Shown piece after piece: positions 58,896-64,000 of a DNA stretch of 64,000 nucleotides. The position numbers and the translations under genes are program-made. The first letter of the stretch is position 1; each line of letters starts with the position of its first letter. Source of the DNA: Mugil cephalus (Eukaryota; Chordata; Actinopteri; Mugiliformes; Mugilidae). The notes under the pieces are model-generated. The model did not search any database and had not been told where the DNA came from. It was given only the letters and a program-made list of their open reading frames with translations. The stretch covers positions 19,872,697-19,936,696 of the forward strand of contig NC_061774.1 of NCBI RefSeq assembly GCF_022458985.1, in the 5' to 3' direction.

Positions 58896-60785
58896 CAACA
58901 ACAACAATAAATACAGCTATTAGGAAGGATATCAATACAATTATAGTACATTGCATTTAAAATAAGTACAGATGAATTAGAAATGTAGTATGTAATTGGA
59001 AGTGAATGGTAAACTTTGATTTAAGTCTACCAGCATCGTGTTATGCAGAACTAACCTGGTATTAGTGTCAAACAATAGTTAGAAATGTAGTCTACTCTTG
59101 CCACTGCCATGAAAAAGGCTGAACAAAGAACTGATTTCACACTGTGTTTGTTCTCCTCCTCGAGTCAAGTTTTCATCCAATCAGCATTTGACATTAAATA
59201 TACTGTCACCATCCTGGGATGGTGTGCAGACATATTGTTGTAGTTCCTGTGGTGGTTTAAAAAGTGCCATAATACTAGTAATATTAGAGCCAAGTGAAGA
59301 AATGCCAACGCTGTACCACAAATAAGCCTTTCAAAGGAGGGACTACAGAGAGGAAACACATGGCACAGCAGTAAAGTTGTCTATAATATAATATAATATA
59401 ATATAATATAATATAATATAATATAATACAGTATAATATAATAATAGCAGAAAAAGGATATTTTGCTATTGATTAATACTGTTGGTGTCACATAGCTGAC
59501 AAGACACTTTCAGGACACACCTGTCCACTGACAGTCATTACTGTCAGACCCCCTGAACCGGTTAAGCACCATCCTTAAACTTACCTGGACTCTCTGAGTC
59601 TGTTGCTTTGAGCGTGTATCAGCGCAGAAAATGATGTCTGTCATCCAAAACCTTGGTGTTATATTTGACGAGGGTATGTCCATTAATTTGCACATGAGGC
59701 AAGTAACCAGGAGCCCGTCTCAGAGTGATGCTGATAAACTAGTTCATGCATTTGTGTGTCCCCATCCTGGTTGGATGACTGTAATTCATTACGGCGTGGC
59801 TGTCTAAATGGCTCTTTAAAAAGCCTCCGATCGATTCAAAATGCCGCAGCAAGAGCAGCGGCAGGAATTAGCAAGAGAGATCACATTACTCCAGGTTTAG
59901 CTTCACTTCACTGGCTCCCTTTAAAATCTAGAATTTAATTTATAATCCTCCTCCTAACATACAAGGCCCTTGACTGCCAATCTCCATTGTATCAATTGTA
60001 CCATATCATCCCAACAGATCACTACTTGTGGTTCCTAGAATTTCAAATAGTAGAAAGGGAGGTAGAGGCTTCAGCTATCGGGATCCTCGACTCTCTGGAA
60101 CCAAGCTCCTGTCCTCTAATTTCTTATATAATTTCTTTTCCATTACTAGTCCTGCAATTCTGCTGTGCACTCTTCCTCTTTCCTCCCTATCACAGACAAA
60201 TGATGGAAAAGCTCGACTTACATTTCCCCGTTGATGTATTCCAGCCTCTTTGCAACCGTGGCTTTGGCCTCATCTGGGTCTTGCTTCACTAATACAGGAC
60301 CAATGAGTTTATAAACTGTATTAGAGCTGTCCAGCAGATCGAGCTCCTGCAAAGACGAGAAAGGCCACATCTCTTAGCACACAACACTACACATCCCCAC
60401 ATACACGCATAACCTACATCAGCTGAGACTGTGAGAGAGAAATTGGCTAATTTACCTCTTTGACAATGTTGTTTTCTGTCAGCTGCGTCTCCAGCTTCTG
60501 TCTGGCTGACATGCTCTTGGTAACATCTGGAAAACAAACAGCCATTAGTTAATGAGATATTGATTACACCTTTTATTGTTATAAAAATGCAGCGAATGTA
60601 TCGCTACCGTCATAAATTATGGTATAAATGTGCATAAAATGTCAAGAACTGCATGGCTAGCTGTCCTAATATGGTCAGTTAGCTTGACACAACATGGCAC
60701 ATGCACCCAACAAACACCCACCTTTCTGGAGCACAGTATACTTTTCTAATTCCAGTTCAAATTTCTTTTGAATGGTCTCTGCCAT
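58253..60785 (-). CDS. pfdn6: pfdn6: prefoldin subunit 6, complete
   Basis: A beta-type subunit of the hexameric prefoldin co-chaperone, which delivers unfolded actin and tubulin to the cytosolic CCT chaperonin. Coding exons 60785-60722, 60526-60456, 60346-60222 and 58367-58253 join in phase to 124 aa (human 129). The N-terminal coiled coil starts MAETIQKKFELELEKYTVLQ. The central beta-hairpin region (about residues 46-75) is ELDLLDSSNTVYKLIGPVLV then KQDPDEAKATV. The C-terminal coiled coil is QRYETLLKDMEKKSDQHREV to QELQKAQ. The match to PFDN6 runs throughout. Intron 3 (1.85 kb) holds an L2 LINE fragment in the opposite orientation. mmgt1 starts 981 bp away, divergent. Confidence 0.95.
58845..58907. 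repeat. Compound (CTA)n(ATA)n(ACA)n microsatellite
   Basis: Three successive trinucleotide runs in pfdn6 intron 3. Confidence 0.9.
59381..59440. repeat. (TATAA)n microsatellite
   Basis: Pentanucleotide run in pfdn6 intron 3, just before the LINE fragment. It is AT-only with one interruption. Confidence 0.9.
59530..60190 (+). mobile_element. L2-type LINE fragment (reverse transcriptase C-terminal region)
   Basis: The plus strand encodes, in successive frames, pieces of the ORF2 C-terminal region of fish L2 elements. VIQNLGVIFDEGMSINLHM is near 59645-59695. WLDDCNSL, then SLKSLRSIQNAAARAAAG and HITPGLASLHWLPLKSRI, are at 59770-59938. LLLTYKALDCQSPLYQL follows in another frame at about 59950-60000, and FSYRDPRLSGTKLL near 60075-60117. 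Frame changes and loss of both ends show an old, dead, truncated copy. It lies antisense inside pfdn6 intron 3. Confidence 0.75.
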
Positions 60786-61766
60786 GACTGTGTTTCGCTC
60801 CGAAACGTCCACCAAAGGGAGAAAAATGTATCAAACAACGAGAAGCCGAATGTGGTATGACATGAAAGCGCTGCGTTAGCTAACAGGAAGAGGTAGCGGC
60901 TCGAGCGGATGTTAGCAGTGGTGGACCGATCGATCCGACACCGATACCTATAGGTATCAGCATCAGATCGATACTTACTCGGTAAAGCCGATATTTAATT
61001 TGCAACAACCGTACCCAAACACTGTATTTTTTAATAATATTTCATCTCATCTCTTCTTTCACTACCAGTTATCCTCAGAATTTATTTAAGCGCTACTTAA
61101 GAGCTTTGTACAATTTTTCCTATTTTTTTCCTTTTATTTTTCATTCTTATTTAAGTGCTTTGTCTTGTACCATTGAATGACCACAGTCAAATTACTTGTG
61201 TGTGCACATATACTTGGCCAATAAAGCTCATTCTGATTCTGACTATGCTATACTTTTTGATATTGTTGTACTGCTCATCTTGTTATATCTCGTTTTGTTT
61301 TTGACCTGTGTTTTTTGACCATAATCATGAAAACTAATTAAAAACAAAATCATTCAAGCATCATGGTGACGTTTTTGAATTTTCATCCAAATGTGTGTAT
61401 TGACTACGCATTCATGAATGGCATTGAATATCGGAAACGTATCGGTATTGGCAATACTGGCCCCCATATTAACATGCCATCGGATCGATACCAAATTGAG
61501 CAGTATCGCCACTTCTATCTTATCGCCCTCCCCTTCGCCTGAAAGTAGGAGTTCGAACAAATAAAACAAAACTGAAATAAATTGATGAATAAAGCAATAA
61601 ATCAAATTTGTGGTACGAATACTTGTTCACAATTTATAATAATTGTATTTATTTATTTCATTTTGGGATTTTTTTTGACGCTGTCTTGGTTGCGACCATA
61701 CAACCCTGCTTTACGACTCTGCTTTACGGCCCTTCACACAGTTCCTCCTAGTCGCCTAGCATCAAG
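60786..61766. promoter_or_regulatory. Divergent pfdn6/mmgt1 upstream region
   Basis: The two start codons are 981 bp apart. Most of the interval (about 60916-61519) is occupied by transposon sequence. The likely core promoters are therefore confined to short flanks of about 130 bp (pfdn6 side) and about 250 bp (mmgt1 side). Confidence 0.5.
60916..61519. mobile_element. Probable hAT-type element with nested LINE tail
   Basis: The left side CAGTGGTGGACCGATCGATC and, inverted, AGAAGTGGCGATACTGCTCA then TGGTATCGATCCGAT form imperfect terminal repeats with GATCGATACC-like subterminal motifs. No 8-bp duplication was recognised, so the class is tentative. Inside, about 61060-61248, is a LINE-type 3' end on the plus strand: ATACTTGGCCAATAAAGCTC followed by the terminal repeat ATTCTGATTCTGA. 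Confidence 0.45.
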
Positions 61767-63758
61767 ATGGCCTCGTCGTTCTGGAAAGGTGTTGTCGGCG
61801 TCGGACTTTTTGCCTTAGCTCATGCGGCTTTCTCAGCGGCACAGCGTAAGTTTCGGTGCAAAGATGAGAGCCACGCACCTCCACATATTTGTTTATTCTT
61901 TCTTGGCTCCTTTTCTTTCTTTTTTTTTTTAGCACCGTGCTGGTCGATAAAACAGCCGGTTGGGCCTACCTGCTCATTAGCTAGCTAGATGCTAGGGCGG
62001 CGTAGATATGAATTAGTCGCTGGTTTGAAACCCTTAAATCATCATCTGTCGTGCAGTGTTAAAATAACAATGTATGTGTTGGATGGTATTTTCTCTGACT
62101 AGCACAAAGGAAAGTTTTAAAGACCTTTTGAGATCTATCCATCTACGCTTAATACCCCTGCCGTAGTGTAGCGGTGCTCATTTTATTGCTGTGGCTAAAA
62201 TGAATTTCTCCCTTCAGATCGATCATACATGCGACTCACAGAGAAGGAACATGAGACTCTACCAATTGATGTGAGTGGCTTTTTTTTTTATTTTTAATTT
62301 ATGCCTTCATTTTACAATGCGTGTCAAAGTGTCATGTATTCATCCCAGTCCTTGTGTCTTGTTTCAGATTGTATTGCAGACCTTGTTGTCGTTCGTGATG
62401 ACCTGTTATGGTATTGTCCACATTGCTGGAGAATTCAAAGACATGGATGCTTCCTCGGAGCTGAAAAACAAGTAAGCTGATTTTTTTTTTCCCCTGAGTG
62501 CATTTCTCTTCCCTCGGCGTTGGGGGTTGTTTGTGTCACAGTACCACAGAGGAAGAGCCCAGATCATTCATAGTAACGTAACTGTGAATCAGTCCCCTAC
62601 AGACACAAAAAATCAACCTCCCTGAGGTCATGTTGTTTTGTGGCCGGCGCTATGTTGTGCAGTCCACATGCCAATTTGCATTATGACAAAGCATAAAGTA
62701 CCAGCCTATTAAAATGCTGATAACTCGGTGCATGGAGTAAACAGTGTGTTGAGTGACATGCACACAGTAACGAGGCATATAAAGACCTTTTAAGGCTTTG
62801 TTTTGGGTTTAATCATGCCAAACTATGTACCTTAATCTTTGTGGTTCTTTTAAATAATTTATGAATCTACTCCACTGTGAGTCAAGGTAGTGAAATTATT
62901 ATTTTTTTAAATATATGCACCGATGGTGTGTTTGTTGATTGACAATAAAGGAAATCTAAGTCTTATTCTAGTTTTACAGATGATTTTTTGACTCACTATT
63001 ACAATATCAATAAAAATACCGATGTTCTTGATAAAATTTAAATTTTTTCTTGTTTTCCGATAACAATCCGGTGTGACTGGCAGTTATGCTATTAGGCTGA
63101 CGATATATATAATAGGTCAAATTGGTTGAAAACAAATAGTTTTGACCACTGCTGTTACACTGCTGCAACAAACAATTATTTGGTCAGTGATTATATTTTT
63201 CCAGTAACTGTTCAGTATGTTGTCAAATGTTTTTGTGCCATTTAGAAAGTAAAAAACTGTTTTACAAGGCGTTTTACATACTCCTGCTTAGGTTGCAGGT
63301 ATGGAGTTCGTTGTAATTGGTTACCAATTAACTTGGTTGCAAGTTACACATTTGATGAGTACTGACGCCTATAATCAGAGGATGTCGCCTTTTTTTATTT
63401 CATGATTTCGTTTTGAAAAGTTCCTCCACATTAAAAGTGTGGAAGTGGATCTTTGTATCAATTTGTGCAAGGATTTTAGTACTGAAATGGTATTTACATT
63501 TTTATTTGTGACTGTATAGGGAAGTGTTACATTGTGTAGAGTCTAGGAATTTTTGTGGAGTTGCTTCATAATCGTTTCTTCTTTTACCTTTTTTTCCGCA
63601 GAACTTTTGATACACTGAGGAACCACCCATCCTTTTACCTTTTCAACCACCGGGGTCGAGTGCTATTCCGCTCTCCAGAGGAGGAGCCCTCCTCTGCACG
63701 CAACCAGCAAGCTCTTCCCAACCCCATACGGTTACGCAAGCTGGAGCATTTGCACTGA
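61767..63758 (+). CDS. mmgt1: mmgt1 (EMC5): ER membrane protein complex subunit 5, complete
   Basis: Subunit of the ER membrane protein complex, which inserts tail-anchored and multipass proteins; also described as a membrane magnesium transporter. Coding exons 61767-61845, 62218-62270, 62368-62471 and 63602-63758 join in phase to 130 aa (human 131). Two membrane segments are visible: [20 protein letters not shown] (residues 6-25) and [19 protein letters not shown] (about residues 46-64). The conserved loop [10 protein letters not shown] and the cytosolic tail [20 protein letters not shown] are nearly identical to human. The ATG is the first in frame after a CpG-containing leader. No poly(A) signal is seen before the window ends at 64000, so the 3'UTR continues beyond it. 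Confidence 0.96.
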
Positions 63759-64000
63759 GACTGGCCTTTCCTGCCTGAAACGTAGTCATCGTCAGATAAG
63801 ATTGGTTTCCGTTAGAGAGAAGGGGGGGGAACGAGAATTCCTCTGATTTAATTTTTATTTGTAAATAACCTAAAACTGTCCAAATCATGCATCTCTGTCC
63901 ATACAGTGGTTACCACCATATTCAACACTGACTGTGCCAACCCTTCAGTTTTCAAGCAGATTTGTTTGTATATACAGTGTGTAATTGCTTTGGAGTCTTA
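63759..64000 (+). other. mmgt1 3'UTR, incomplete at window edge
   Basis: Non-coding sequence after the mmgt1 stop, running to the window edge without a canonical AATAAA. Confidence 0.5.

Noticed and set aside
1-64000. CRISPR arrays, bacterial operons or plasmid features
   Set aside because: The DNA is vertebrate; the only regular repeats are microsatellites and one tandem duplication, with no repeat-spacer pattern.
1-64000. Endogenous retroviruses, LTR elements or Polintons
   Set aside because: No long terminal repeats and no recognisable gag, pol, env or capsid-like coding stretch; the reverse-transcriptase-type fragment at 59.5-60.2 kb is L2 LINE.

Overview
The window is vertebrate nuclear DNA from a teleost fish. 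Genes are split by GT-AG introns. The encoded proteins read as fish orthologues of human genes. A head-to-head her11/her5 pair of the kind known from fish is present, and spacers and introns carry small DNA transposons (hAT, Tc1/mariner, piggyBac-like) and 5'-truncated L2-type LINE tails typical of fish. Simple repeats are abundant. The species cannot be named from the sequence alone.

Layout. 534-660 (-) is the first coding exon of zdhhc2; the rest lies off the left edge. 661-5613 is spacer, with a GC-rich promoter next to zdhhc2. 5614-21542 (-) is micu3, for which I resolved 13 coding exons that join in phase to 471 codons plus a stop. One micu3 intron carries a tRNA-Phe(GAA) gene on the opposite strand. 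22438-23504 (+) is a complete three-exon fgf20 (212 aa), divergent from micu3. The order zdhhc2-micu3-fgf20 matches human 8p22. 23505-48112 is a roughly 24.6-kb stretch with no convincing gene, holding the fgf20 3'UTR, transposon copies and possible regulatory DNA. 48113-50042 (-) and 53158-54013 (+) are two hairy/Enhancer-of-split bHLH repressor genes facing away from each other (her11-like, 296 aa; her5-like, 211 aa), sharing a 3.1-kb upstream region. 54014-58252 is spacer with a deleted Tc1-like element. 58253-60785 (-) is pfdn6 (4 coding exons, 124 aa), with an L2 LINE fragment in its third intron. 61767-63758 (+) is mmgt1/emc5 (4 coding exons, 130 aa).

How the genes relate. Zdhhc2 (palmitoyltransferase), Micu3 (mitochondrial Ca2+ uptake regulator), Pfdn6 (co-chaperone) and Mmgt1/Emc5 (ER membrane insertase subunit) are housekeeping or cell-physiology genes. 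Fgf20 and the her pair are developmental regulators. The long gene-poor interval between fgf20 and the her pair is where their distal control elements would be expected.

I found no previously undescribed biological system. The best second-look items are the shared control region of the her pair (two RBPJ motifs 22 bp apart, a T-box motif on each side, a MITE fragment just upstream of her11), a hAT element with a perfect 8-bp target duplication and a BED-finger remnant, and several small transposon families present in multiple copies, one of which fills most of a micu3 intron.
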